DNA from: CAIKZZ01 sp035604595
Lineage (GTDB): Bacteria > Pseudomonadota > Gammaproteobacteria > Steroidobacterales > Steroidobacteraceae
Reading direction: 5' to 3'
Assembly (NCBI GenBank): GCA_035604595.1
Contig: DATNIE010000008.1
Location: forward strand, 1-64,000
Length of the DNA: 64,000 bases
The position numbers and the translations under genes were made by a program. Below, piece by piece: positions 26,937 to 35,712 of this stretch. The notes under the pieces were generated by a model that saw nothing but the letters and a program-made list of their open reading frames with translations, made no database searches and was not told the DNA's origin. Positions within the stretch are counted from its first letter, which is position 1; each line of letters begins with the position of its first letter.

Positions 26937-27694
26937 CGAACCTCTCCGTCGAGCTGTGCGTAGCGCACCTTGGGGTCGGTGTTCAGGTCGGGTTTCAGGA
27001 CGCTGATGTCATTGGCGCGCTGGAAGCGCACCAGCCGATCCGACAGCTTGTTCAGGTCCCCGAAGATCCGCGCCTCGGTCGGGCACACCTCGACACACGC
27101 GGGCTGCAGGCCCTTCGTGACACGGTGGTAGCAGAACGTGCACTTGTCAGCCGTCCGGGTGCGGGGATTGAGGTAGCGAGCGCCGTATGGGCAGGCCTGG
27201 ATGCAGTAGCGGCAGCCGATGCAGGTCTTCTCGTTGACCAGCACCACGCCATCCTTGGTCTGGAAGGTCGCGCCGACCGGACAGACCTGCACGCACGGCG
27301 GATGCGCGCACTGGTTGCACAGCTTCGGGACGAAGAACGTGCGCACCACGCTCGGATCCTCGGGCTCGGCCTGTTTGGCGGGCCCCGGCTTGGTGCTGAT
27401 GCACTCGACCGTCGTCTTGCCGTCGCGCCGGACCGTGTAGCGTTCGATCCACGTCCGAAAGTAGTACGGCTCGTCCGGCACGTCATTCTCGGCCTTGCAC
27501 GCCTCGACGCAGCGATTGCAGCCGATGCACTTGTCGACGTCGATGCCCATGCCGTACCAGTGCAGCGTCGGGTCGTAGCCCGTCGCGGTATCAGCCGACA
27601 ACTCCTTGCCCTGCGCCTCGAGCGCCAGCGCCTCCAGCAGGCCGGCCGCCGGGAAGAACAGCACGGCGTCGGTGAGGAATTCGCGCTTGTTCAT
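26933..27694 (-). CDS. DmsB/HybA-like protein with four [4Fe-4S] clusters
   Basis: A 253-residue ferredoxin-like subunit with four Cys groups in the usual order: CIGCNRCVEACK, CNQCAHPPCVQVCP, CIGCRYCIQACP and CTFC with a later CVEVCP, enough for four [4Fe-4S] clusters. It links the NrfD-like subunit with the octahaem cytochrome. The N-terminus (MNKREFLTDAVLFFPAAG) is hydrophobic but has no twin Arg, so export is uncertain. Start and stop overlap both neighbours as ATGA, which shows tight translational coupling. Confidence 0.92.
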   Translation of the reverse strand: MNKREFLTDAVLFFPAAGLLEALALEAQGKELSADTATGYDPTLHWYGMGIDVDKCIGCNRCVEACKAENDVPDEPYYFRTWIERYTVRRDGKTTVECISTKPGPAKQAEPEDPSVVRTFFVPKLCNQCAHPPCVQVCPVGATFQTKDGVVLVNEKTCIGCRYCIQACPYGARYLNPRTRTADKCTFCYHRVTKGLQPACVEVCPTEARIFGDLNKLSDRLVRFQRANDISVLKPDLNTDPKVRYAQLDGEVR

Positions 27695-28431
27695 TTGGGG
27701 CCCTCCGGCAGATGGGCGTAGTGGCACTCCCAGCACACGTACTTGCCGCCATGCGAGGCGAGATCGACGGTGGCCTTGGAGACGTCCGGGCCCGTCGCGC
27801 TGGCGGCATGGCATCGGCCGCAGGACTCGCGGCTATCGGGCTTGGTCGGCAATGCCGACCGCGGGTGAAGCATGTGCTGCTCGTCCACCTTGTGGCAATC
27901 GGCGCACGGCAGCAGCGCGTGTGCCGACAACGCCTTGGTCCGCGCGATGCGGCCATGACAGCCGCCGCAGTCCTTCGGCGTTTCCGGCGGCACCGGATCG
28001 TGCGCATCGTGGCACCGGATGCACTGCTTGCGGGTGTTGTGCTCCTGCGGATCGACCTGCGGGAACCCATTGGGACGCGAGCGGTTGTAGGCGTGGCACG
28101 CCAGACAGAACTCCCGGTCCTTCTGCACGCGGGGGACCGCGGACTTGTCGCCGGCGGCATGCTGGGCCGACGGTCCGTGACAGTTCTCGCAGGCGATGTT
28201 GCGGTGATAGCCCGCTGACTGCGCGGTGAACTGCTCCGCGTGGCATTCGCGGCAGCTGGCGGCGCCGGCATAGTGCGGCGGCTTCGCCATCTCACGCACG
28301 ACCTTCTCTGCCTGATGCGGTTGGGCAGAGAAGAACGACGCGGGCAATATGAAGAAGCGCAGCGACAGCACGATCACCAGCAGCGCGAGGATCACGGTGC
28401 CAAGTCGAACGACCTGCTCAGGAAGCTTCAC
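27691..28431 (-). CDS. Membrane-anchored octahaem cytochrome c
   Basis: A 246-residue protein with one N-terminal hydrophobic segment (about 8-30) and eight CxxCH sites (first Cys 60, 81, 109, 137, 155, 176, 204, 233). I choose a GTG start at 28431 because AAGGAGGAG stands six bases before it and the membrane segment begins right after; an ATG 16 codons upstream has no such site. It is first of the run octahaem, FeS, NrfD, ImcH-like, c4. It should take electrons from the FeS/NrfD subunits into the periplasm. I do not recognise a named octahaem family (it is not hydroxylamine oxidoreductase or OTR). Confidence 0.85.
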   Translation of the reverse strand: MKLPEQVVRLGTVILALLVIVLSLRFFILPASFFSAQPHQAEKVVREMAKPPHYAGAASCRECHAEQFTAQSAGYHRNIACENCHGPSAQHAAGDKSAVPRVQKDREFCLACHAYNRSRPNGFPQVDPQEHNTRKQCIRCHDAHDPVPPETPKDCGGCHGRIARTKALSAHALLPCADCHKVDEQHMLHPRSALPTKPDSRESCGRCHAASATGPDVSKATVDLASHGGKYVCWECHYAHLPEGPK

Positions 28432-28907
28432 CGCCGGCTCCTCCTTGCTCTCCGATTCGGCCGCATACGGACGGGCCACTCGGCCGCAGCATCGATGCGC
28501 GTATGCCGCGGCCGGCCTTGCGGGAAGTCAGCCGGACTGCCGGGGAGGCGCCGTACGCGGCGTGCTCACGGCAACGCGCACCGCGGGCGGCTCGAGGGCC
28601 CGTAGACCGGCGGCAATGGTAGCCCCGGCTGTCTGCTGAATAATCTAGGTAATTTCATCTACCTGACTGTGGCAATCCGCCGCAGCGACGGGCCTCGCAC
28701 GCGAGCGGCCGGCCGCCCGTCATCGTGCCGGTCGACGGTGCGCGTGCGGGTGGCGGATTGCGGTCGGACGCGCCCGGATCGGCGCGATGAGAGCGTGCCC
28801 GACCCGCAAGCACCGGGTTTCCGAGAGTTGCAGTTGCCCGAGTACGGAGTACATTGCGGCGCCGTTACCAACACATCGGGCGGTCGCATGTCTCCCCGGA
28901 GGTCTGT
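28432..28907. promoter_or_regulatory. Divergent control region between the octahaem operon and cytochrome c4 gene
   Basis: This 476-bp region has no gene. It includes a short AT-rich island at about 28638-28666 with the repeat AGGTA and TACCT eight bases apart, in otherwise very GC-rich DNA, a likely place for promoter or operator elements of the minus-strand operon. A Shine-Dalgarno sequence CGGAGG at about 28897 serves the plus-strand gene. I could not assign exact -35 and -10 elements. Confidence 0.35.
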
Positions 28908-29516
28908 ATGCGCAAACTGACTCTTGTCTCTGTCGCCCTCGCCAGCTTCGCGATGTCTGGCGCGACGGTTGCCGCCGACGCGAAGCTCCTGCAAACGTGC
29001 AACGACTGCCATGGCAACAACGGGTTGTCGCAGTCGCAGCAGGTGCCGTCGATCGCCGGCATATCGTCCACGGTACTCGAGGGAGCGCTCGCCGGCTTCA
29101 AGGCCAAGAAACTGCCATGCCCCAAGGTCAGCTACCAGCAGGGCGACACCAAGCGGCCGCAGACCGACATGTGCACCGTAACGGCCAGCTTCGGCGATGC
29201 GCAGATCAAGGATCTTGCGGCCACCTATTCCAAGCTGCCGTTCAAACCGATGAAGCAGCCGTTCGATGCGACCAAGGCCGCGGCGGGCAAAGCGATCCAT
29301 ACGCATGACTGCGAGGCGTGTCACTCGAAGAGTGGCGGCGACCCGGCCGACGATTCAAGCCTGCTCGGCGGCCAGCCGCAGGGCTACCTGAAAGCCGCTC
29401 TCGCCGATTTCAAGGGCGGCAAGCGCCAGGCAGAAAAGAAGATGAATGACAAGATCGCCAAGCTGTCGAGCGCAGATCTGGAAGCGCTCGCCAACTATTA
29501 CGCGAGCCTGCAGTAA
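28908..29516 (+). CDS. Cytochrome c4-like dihaem periplasmic protein (second copy)
   Basis: A 202-residue protein with a signal peptide (cleaved near VAA-DAKLL) and two cytochrome c domains with CNDCH at Cys31 and CEACH at Cys135. The second domain ends LSSADLEALANYYASLQ, parallel to the copy at 23.6-24.2 kb. It is the only electron-island gene on the plus strand. Two additional Cys lie between the haem domains, as in the other copy. CGGAGG precedes the start. It may link the CbcL-like or octahaem module to MtrA. Confidence 0.9.
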   Translation: MRKLTLVSVALASFAMSGATVAADAKLLQTCNDCHGNNGLSQSQQVPSIAGISSTVLEGALAGFKAKKLPCPKVSYQQGDTKRPQTDMCTVTASFGDAQIKDLAATYSKLPFKPMKQPFDATKAAAGKAIHTHDCEACHSKSGGDPADDSSLLGGQPQGYLKAALADFKGGKRQAEKKMNDKIAKLSSADLEALANYYASLQ

Positions 29517-29531
29517 CGATGATCACCGGCG

Positions 29532-29555
29532 GCGCGCGAGGCCGGGCTCGCGCGC
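29532..29555 (+). terminator. GC-rich hairpin after the cytochrome c4 gene
   Basis: A perfect 9-bp stem (GCGCGCGAG with its complement, six-base loop) begins 16 bases after the stop codon. A U tract is missing, which is common for terminators in high-GC genomes, so termination is probable but not certain. Confidence 0.45.
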
Positions 29556-29819
29556 TGCCGACGTGTCCGCCCGTCGCGACCCCTTCTGACTTGCGCTGCT
29601 GAGGCAACGCCGCCGGCGGCAGCGCTCTGGGCGCTGCGCCGGGCACAGCCGCGCGGTACCCCGCTGAACTTTGCAGATCCATCGCGGCGTGCGGTCAATG
29701 AGCGCGGACGACGCCGCGATCGGACCGACCTCAGCGCACGCGACGCTCGCAGCGATGACGCCCGAGGTATCGGGCGCCGCTGTCGAGGCTGCGCCGTCGC
29801 CGTCGGTCGTTGACCTGCT
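29556..29819. other. Intergenic region without visible gene
   Basis: Together with the hairpin just before, this is a 303-bp gap between two convergent genes. It has several short GC-rich inverted repeats (for example around 29612-29645), but nothing I can name. No start codon with a good ribosome-binding site opens a credible gene. Confidence 0.4.
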
Positions 29820-31934
29820 CTAGTGCGCCACCTCGGACAGCAGTGCGACGAAGATCGCAATCGCAAGCGCAATGCCGATTGCGACGGCCGCGAAGCCGAA
29901 CACGTAGGCACGCACGAGCGTCATGCGCTCCGGCGCCGGTACGATCAGCGACTCGAGCGTACCGCTCTTGACGAGCCGCTCGTATTCGAGCGGCCGCTCT
30001 TCCTGGAGCCGCGCGAGCGGCTGGCGGCCGGTGAACACGACCGGATCCATCGGGAAGGTTTCCGGCCGCAGGTGCGTGTGGAAGAAGTGGAACAGGAAGA
30101 TGAACCCGGTCGCCAGCAGCGCTTCGTCGCTGTGGATCACGTAGGCGGCGTTGAGCGCCCAGCCAGGCAGCACCTTCGTCGTCATCCCCGGGAACCACAG
30201 CAGCAGCCCCGAGGCGCCGATCATCGCCACGCCCCAGAACACCGCGAGGTAGTCGAACTTTTCCCAGTACGTCCAGCGGTCGAACTTCGGCCGTGGTCCG
30301 AGGTACAGGAAGTACCGGAAGTTCGCGAGCAGGTCCTTGATGTCCGCGAGCTGCGGCGTCATCGAACGCCAGCCCCACAGGAAGCCCCGCTCCTTGCGGA
30401 CGAACTTTGCGAGCAGTAGCGCGAGCAGATGCGCCCCGAAGTAGCCGAAGGTGATGACCGCCGCGATCCGGTGCAGCACGCCGGCGGCGTGCGGTCCGCC
30501 CCAGATCGCCATCAGCTGCGGTGCCCACGGCGCTCCCGCGAACTTGAGCGGCAGGCCGGTCGCCGCGAGCAGCAGGAAGCTCAGAATGATGGTGATGTGC
30601 ATCTTGATCTGGAACGTCGAGAAGCGCCGCACGTACGGGCCTTGCGCGTGCGCCGCGAACTCGCCACGCAGCTTGCCGACCAGCGAGCGCTGCAGCCACA
30701 GGAGGGCGTGCAGGCCGAAGAAGCCGAACACACCGAGCAGTAGCAGGGTCATGAACAGCCAGATGTAGTGGACCCACGGATTGCCGTGCGGATCGCGGGG
30801 GTTGGAGTGAGGATCGAAGCTGAGGAACGAGGCATTGACCTGGCCCGCATGGCATTTGCCGCAGGTGGTCGCGAGGTTGGCCGGGTTGACCGTGGACTTC
30901 GGATCGGCCGGCGGCAGGTTGTGGTGCGGTGTGTGGCAGTCCGCGCACATCGCGACCGCCGTGTAGCCGAGTCCGGTCGCCTTGCCGTGGAAGCTGTCGG
31001 CGAAGGAGCGGTACAGCTCCGCGTGGCAGTTCTTGCAATCCGACGGGAAGCGCTGCCGCATCTCCGCGCTGGTGGGCACCTTGATGGCATGCGCCTCGTG
31101 GCAGGTGGTGCACACCGGACCCCGCTGCTCTCCTTTCTTCCACAGCATGCCGTGCATGCTGTTGACCCACTGGTTGAGCACGCCCTGGTGGCAGCCGCCG
31201 CAGGTTTCGGGAGTGTGGGCGAACGAGGTGCGCGCGGCGGGATCGTCGTGCTTCTTGATCTCGTGTGCCGTGCCGTGGCAGGCCGTGCACGACGGGGCGG
31301 CATTGACGAGTCCCGCGGCGAGCAGCGCATGGGCGTGTTCGCTCGCGAGATAGCCGTTCATCATCTTCTTGTGGCAGCCACCGCAGGTCACGATCTGGTG
31401 GACCGCGGTCATCGAATTCTCGGGATCCTTCGAGCGGCGTGCGCTGTGCACGTTGCCGTGGCAGTCGGTGCAGGTCTCGGGCTTGACCGCCTCGCCGCCG
31501 CCGCCGTGCACGCTGGCCGCAACTGCCTTCAGTTCGTCCTCGTGGCAGGCGATGCAGACGGTGGAGTCGACGGCGCCGAGATTCTCGCGCGGGTGCTTGA
31601 CCGTCAGGGCATCCGCATGACAGTCGACGCACGCCGTGCGCCTGTGCGCCGATGCCGCGAATTCCGCGCCATGGATCGCCACCGACTTGCCGGCGTCGGT
31701 CTTGAGCTCTGGGTCGTCGTGGCAACCGAGGCACTTGGTCGTCAGCGCCGCCTTGTCGACCGGTGGCGGCGCGGCCGGCGCGGCCATTGCGAGCGAGCCG
31801 AACAGCGCCATGCCGAACAGCGCCGCGCAGGCGAGCACGAAGAGCGCACCCCCGAGGGTCGCGGCCCCGCGCTGCAGCGCCGACACCCAGGTCGAGGCCC
31901 GCAAGCCCGCAGTCGAGTCGGATTCCATGTTCAT
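29820..31934 (-). CDS. cbcL: CbcL-like fusion of a multihaem cytochrome c and cytochrome b561
   Basis: A 704-residue inner-membrane protein. After an N-terminal hydrophobic segment (about 25-52) come eleven CxxCH sites (first Cys 68, 102, 127, 155, 184, 216, 245, 275, 300, 330, 358), then a b561/formate-dehydrogenase-gamma-like membrane domain (about 385-680) with His residues in several membrane helices for two b haems. Geobacter CbcL has the same design, with nine c haems, and is needed to reduce acceptors of low potential. Two more c haems are present here. It stands alone on the minus strand with its own upstream region. Confidence 0.88.
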   Translation of the reverse strand: MNMESDSTAGLRASTWVSALQRGAATLGGALFVLACAALFGMALFGSLAMAAPAAPPPVDKAALTTKCLGCHDDPELKTDAGKSVAIHGAEFAASAHRRTACVDCHADALTVKHPRENLGAVDSTVCIACHEDELKAVAASVHGGGGEAVKPETCTDCHGNVHSARRSKDPENSMTAVHQIVTCGGCHKKMMNGYLASEHAHALLAAGLVNAAPSCTACHGTAHEIKKHDDPAARTSFAHTPETCGGCHQGVLNQWVNSMHGMLWKKGEQRGPVCTTCHEAHAIKVPTSAEMRQRFPSDCKNCHAELYRSFADSFHGKATGLGYTAVAMCADCHTPHHNLPPADPKSTVNPANLATTCGKCHAGQVNASFLSFDPHSNPRDPHGNPWVHYIWLFMTLLLLGVFGFFGLHALLWLQRSLVGKLRGEFAAHAQGPYVRRFSTFQIKMHITIILSFLLLAATGLPLKFAGAPWAPQLMAIWGGPHAAGVLHRIAAVITFGYFGAHLLALLLAKFVRKERGFLWGWRSMTPQLADIKDLLANFRYFLYLGPRPKFDRWTYWEKFDYLAVFWGVAMIGASGLLLWFPGMTTKVLPGWALNAAYVIHSDEALLATGFIFLFHFFHTHLRPETFPMDPVVFTGRQPLARLQEERPLEYERLVKSGTLESLIVPAPERMTLVRAYVFGFAAVAIGIALAIAIFVALLSEVAH

Positions 31935-32176
31935 GGGACGCCCTCCTCCACCCGTCCGGCAGGCGAAGCGGGCACGACGCTAGCAACCGCCGCGTTGCAA
32001 TTTAGTCGTGGCTTTCCACAGACATGCCTCGCCAGCGCGGGCGAGGGCGCTTATCTGCGCCTCCACGGCCACCGGGTGACGGTGGCCGTCGTCAGTCCAT
32101 TCACGACCGAGGGCCGGGAGATCCCGTGCGACGGGACTACGCCGACAACGGCGCGCTGTTCGCACCCCGACCTCAG

Positions 32177-33412
32177 TCAGCGTCCGAGCCCGGCGGGCCA
32201 GCGGCCAGCGTGCGCCGGACGGCCGTGGCCGATCTCGCCCGGCGGCACGACCGCCACCTCCCCGGCGTCGGATTCGTCACGGATCGAGAGGCGCATCTGG
32301 GCGCGAAACTCGTTCACCGACTCGAAAAACGCCGACATCATCAGCACCCAGACGAGCATGCCGCGGTCGGTCAGCTGCCAGCCATCGGCGCTCTCGCGGA
32401 CCGCACCGAGCGCACGCAGCGCCTTGAGTTCGAGCCACAGCGTGCGCTCGAAGCGCATCGCGTAGCGCTCGCGTACCCAGCGGCGCTCGAGCTTGAGGCC
32501 AAAGAGGCGCATCAGCAGGTCGTAGCGCATGCGCTCCCGCCCGGACAGCTGCCGCTCGCCGGTAATCCCGGTCAGGCCCTGCCCGATCCGATCCACGTAG
32601 GAGTGCAGCGAGAAAGTCGAGGCATACACGCACCCGTCGAGGTACCCGAAGGCGCCGCTGCCGAGCCCCAGGTAATCGGGCGAGGCCACGACGTATTCGT
32701 CGATCCCGTGCCCGCCGCGGTTGAAGCACCAGGCCGAGACCGGCGTGAACGCCGGCCGCAGCCGCGCCAGGATCCGGCCGTAGAACTCCGACAGCCGGTG
32801 GCGGTCAGGAAGGCCGATCGTGCGACGCATCGAGCGCTCCGCGGTCGGCGCGCTCATCAAAGGGTACAGCGACACCTGATTCGCCGGACCCGCGAGCACC
32901 GTGTCGAGATCGCGCTCGAGCATCGCGGCGGTCTGGTGCGGCAGGTTGAAGATCATGTCGACGTTGAGCGTCTCGAAGCGGCCGGCTGCGGCGGCGAGCC
33001 GCGCGAGGATGTCGGCGCCCGATCCGTACTTGCCGTAGCGGCCCATTTCGCGCAACAACCCGTCATCGAAGCTCTGCACGCCGACCGACAGTCGCCGGAC
33101 GCCGGCGGTGACCAGCCGGTCAAGCACGCGAGGCACGAGATCGCCTGGGTTCGTCTCGACCGACACCTCGCCGAGCGGGCCGAAGCCGGCGAGGAGCCCG
33201 AGCGTCTCGACGAGCTCGCCGGGCTCGACCGTCGGCGTGCCACCGCCGACGTACACGCCTGAGAACCGAAATCCCCGCTCGTGAAACAGCCGGATCTCGC
33301 GCCGCAGCGCAGCAAAGTAGGTGCGTGCCTTGCCGCTCTCGTACCGCACCCGGTGAAACGTGCAGAACGGGCACAGCACCTCGCAGAACGGCACATGCAG
33401 GTACAGGAACAC
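32177..33412 (-). CDS. HemN/HemW-family radical SAM protein
   Basis: A 411-residue radical SAM enzyme of the coproporphyrinogen-oxidase-like family. The cluster motif is CEVLCPFC (Cys10, 14, 17) with no fourth Cys right after it, which is more like HemW/HutW than the true oxygen-independent oxidase HemN. GVYVGGGTPTV and VSVETNPGDL are the next landmarks; FNLPHQT follows. HemW delivers haem to respiratory proteins and HutW-type enzymes open haem; which applies is unclear. Its place between the multihaem cluster and the hydrogenase operon suggests a haem-related role. Confidence 0.85.
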   Translation of the reverse strand: MFLYLHVPFCEVLCPFCTFHRVRYESGKARTYFAALRREIRLFHERGFRFSGVYVGGGTPTVEPGELVETLGLLAGFGPLGEVSVETNPGDLVPRVLDRLVTAGVRRLSVGVQSFDDGLLREMGRYGKYGSGADILARLAAAAGRFETLNVDMIFNLPHQTAAMLERDLDTVLAGPANQVSLYPLMSAPTAERSMRRTIGLPDRHRLSEFYGRILARLRPAFTPVSAWCFNRGGHGIDEYVVASPDYLGLGSGAFGYLDGCVYASTFSLHSYVDRIGQGLTGITGERQLSGRERMRYDLLMRLFGLKLERRWVRERYAMRFERTLWLELKALRALGAVRESADGWQLTDRGMLVWVLMMSAFFESVNEFRAQMRLSIRDESDAGEVAVVPPGEIGHGRPAHAGRWPAGLGR

Positions 33413-33681
33413 CGGCTGCGGCGGTGGCTAGGGCATGCCACTGGCGGGCGCGAGCCGCATCGAGCGGCGCGCCTGGCGACGAAAAGCAGCATCGAGCACT
33501 TGGTGCAGCAAGGCGTGGATCCCGGTCGCGACAGTCGCCGGCGGCACGGCGCAGCGGCAGTGTACCCGGCCGCTTGTCCCGGGCATCGGTTAGAACCTAC
33601 GGAATTATCCCGATGCTACCGGGCGTTGAAGGCGCGCATCGTCGCCGAGGTCGGCGGTCGAATGCGCGCACGAGGGGTTCC

Positions 33682-34197
33682 ATGGCGCGGATGCTGGTAC
33701 TTGGTGTCGGCAATTCACTGCTGACCGACGATGGCGCCGGAGTCCATGCAGCGGTGCTGCTCAACGAACACGTGGGTCACCCACCCGACCTCACGATCCT
33801 AGATGCCGGGACGCTCGGGTTCTCGCTCTTGTCGGCGCTCGGCGATGCGGACGCGCTGATCGCCTTCGACGCTGCGCGCACCGGTGGGGAGCCGGGCGAC
33901 ATCTCCATCCACGAAGGGGTGGATTTTGACCGCTTCGTCCGGCGCGCGGGGCGTAGCGTGCACGAGGTGGGCCTCGCAGACCTGCTCGACATGGCGCGGC
34001 TGTCGGGGCATCTGCCCGAGCGGCGCGTGCTGATCGGCATCGAGCCGCAACGCGTCGACTGGGGGCTCGTGCCGACGCCGCAGGTCGCCGCCGCGCTGCC
34101 CCAGTGCGTCGCGGTTGCGCTCGATCTGATCGAGCACTGGCGCAGCGACACGAAGGAACTGACGGCGGTCACAGTGGAGGAGACCCATGCGCACTGA
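33682..34197 (+). CDS. NiFe hydrogenase maturation endopeptidase
   Basis: A 171-residue HyaD/HupD-type protease that cuts the C-terminal tail from the large subunit after nickel insertion. GVGNSLLTDDGAGVH holds the first nickel ligand (Asp17 region), LDAGTLGFSLL the second Asp, and a His in RSVHEVGLADLL fits the third. Its expected substrate is the large subunit at 37.7-39.4 kb, which ends in a 15-residue tail. Start 33682 (MARMLVLG) is used; 33691 is possible. It overlaps the next gene by 11 bases and opens the hydrogenase operon. Confidence 0.92.
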   Translation: MARMLVLGVGNSLLTDDGAGVHAAVLLNEHVGHPPDLTILDAGTLGFSLLSALGDADALIAFDAARTGGEPGDISIHEGVDFDRFVRRAGRSVHEVGLADLLDMARLSGHLPERRVLIGIEPQRVDWGLVPTPQVAAALPQCVAVALDLIEHWRSDTKELTAVTVEETHAH

Positions 34198-34615
34198 GGC
34201 ACAACCCGGCCTCGCCGGCATTCCGCTCGTGGTCGAGGCGGGTCCCATGGTGCACGTCGACTCCGGCAACGTGCCACTGCTGCTTCATGAGCTCAGGCAT
34301 GCGCTCGATCGGCTGCTGGCCGACGGCACCACGCACGTGATCGATCTGCGCGCGATCCCGCTCGGCCCCGGCGAGGAGGAACGCCTGCTCGAGACGCTGG
34401 GCACTGGCGAGGTGCGCGCCGAGTTCACGGCGCTTGGCCGCAGCGTGATCGAGGAGAGCAGCTATCCGGGGCTGTGGCAGATCACGCACTGGAACACCGC
34501 CGACGAGATGACCGGCCGCTTCCTGGAAGTGGCGTTCACGCCGGCGCTGCTGTCCTCCCCGCCCGAGGACGTGAACGCGGGACTCGCCCGTCTGATGGCG
34601 GCCCTGAACGGCTGA
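34187..34615 (+). CDS. HupH/HyaF-like hydrogenase expression protein (C-terminal domain only)
   Basis: A 142-residue protein that matches the C-terminal part of HupH/HyaF proteins: LLETLGTGEVRAEF, then VIEESSYPGLWQITHWN, equivalent to the IQET-x-FPGVW run. HupH proteins of about 280 residues help maturation or FeS assembly of the small subunit in uptake hydrogenases. Here the N-terminal half is short, so it is either a short form or a distinct subfamily. It overlaps the protease gene and sits 29 bases before the small subunit gene. Confidence 0.75.
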   Translation: MRTEAQPGLAGIPLVVEAGPMVHVDSGNVPLLLHELRHALDRLLADGTTHVIDLRAIPLGPGEEERLLETLGTGEVRAEFTALGRSVIEESSYPGLWQITHWNTADEMTGRFLEVAFTPALLSSPPEDVNAGLARLMAALNG

Positions 34616-34644
34616 CGGAGCCGTCGCAAAGTCGAGGAGCACAC

Positions 34645-35712
34645 ATGGCAACGCTGAATCTGGGTGCGACGGTCGGTGAACAGCTGCGGGCACAGGGTGT
34701 CTCGCGGCGCGGGTTCATGAAGTTCTGCTCGACGATGGCGTCGGTGATGGCGCTCGCGCCTGCCTTCGCGCCGCGCATCGCCGCGGCGCTCGACAAGGCG
34801 AAGCGCCCCTCGGTGATCTGGCTGCCGTTCCAGGAGTGCACCGGCTGCACCGAGTCGTTGACCCGCTCGCACGCGCCGACGATCGAAAGCCTGATATTCG
34901 ATGCGATCTCGCTCGACTACCAGGAGACGCTGCAGGCGGCCGCCGGACACCAGGCCGAGGAGGCCCGCCAGCGGGCCATGCAGGCAAACTGGGGCGAGTA
35001 TTTCCTCGCCGTGGACGGCTCGATCCCGCTCGCCAACAAGGGCTATTCGACGATCGGCGGGGTCAGCAACGTCGACCTGCTGCACCAGGTGGCGAAGGGC
35101 GCCAAGGCGATCATCGCCATCGGCAGCTGCGCCTCCTTCGGGGGCCTGCCGAAGGCAAGCCCGAACCCGACCGGCGCGGTGGCGGTCAGCGATCTCATCA
35201 AGGACAAGCCGATCATCAACATCTCGGGCTGCCCGCCGATCCCGATTGCGATCACGGGCGTGCTCGCCCAGGTGCTGACGTTCGGGCAGATGCCTGAGCT
35301 CGACCATTACGGGCGGCCCAAGGCGTTCTTCGGCCAGACGATCCACGATCGCTGCTACCGGCGTCCGTTCTACGAGCGTGGCCAGTTCGCCGAGACCTTC
35401 GACGACGAAGGCGCGAAGCAGGGCTGGTGTCTGTTCAAGCTCGGCTGCAAGGGCCCGGTGACCTACAACAGCTGCCCGACGACCAAGTGGAACATGGGCG
35501 TGAGCTTCCCGATCGAGTCCGGCCACGGCTGCATTGGCTGCTCGGAGCCGGACTTCTGGGACTGGCAGGGCGTGTACCGGCCGCTGTCGACGACCCGGTG
35601 GGGCGGCTATCGGGCACTCGGCGTCGCCGCCGCTGCCGGTGTAGCTGTCGGCGCGGTCGCGGCCCTCGCCGCGCGCCGCAAGCAACGCCCGGTTGGGGAG
35701 GACAAGACATGA
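34645..35712 (+). CDS. hynS: NiFe hydrogenase small subunit, Isp type
   Basis: A 355-residue subunit with a twin-arginine signal (SRRGFMKFC at about 20-28), the proximal-cluster motif ECTGCTES, later Cys for the medial and distal clusters (DRCYRR, GWCLFKLGC, GHGCIGC) and a C-terminal membrane segment (about 320-345). The proximal site has CTGC, not the CTCC form of oxygen-tolerant enzymes, so a standard oxygen-sensitive type is expected. Tat export moves the whole dimer to the periplasmic side. GAGGAG precedes the start; the stop overlaps the next start as ATGA. Confidence 0.94.
   Translation: MATLNLGATVGEQLRAQGVSRRGFMKFCSTMASVMALAPAFAPRIAAALDKAKRPSVIWLPFQECTGCTESLTRSHAPTIESLIFDAISLDYQETLQAAAGHQAEEARQRAMQANWGEYFLAVDGSIPLANKGYSTIGGVSNVDLLHQVAKGAKAIIAIGSCASFGGLPKASPNPTGAVAVSDLIKDKPIINISGCPPIPIAITGVLAQVLTFGQMPELDHYGRPKAFFGQTIHDRCYRRPFYERGQFAETFDDEGAKQGWCLFKLGCKGPVTYNSCPTTKWNMGVSFPIESGHGCIGCSEPDFWDWQGVYRPLSTTRWGGYRALGVAAAAGVAVGAVAALAARRKQRPVGEDKT

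Noticed and set aside
28638..28666. AGGTA-N8-TACCT as an operator in the divergent cytochrome region
   Set aside because: Five-base arms are too short to call; I mention it only as a possible AT-rich control site.
33727..33735. Missing Glu nickel ligand in the hydrogenase protease (TDDG instead of DEG)
   Set aside because: DDG is a common variant in the HycI/HoxW branch of this family and is no sign of inactivity.
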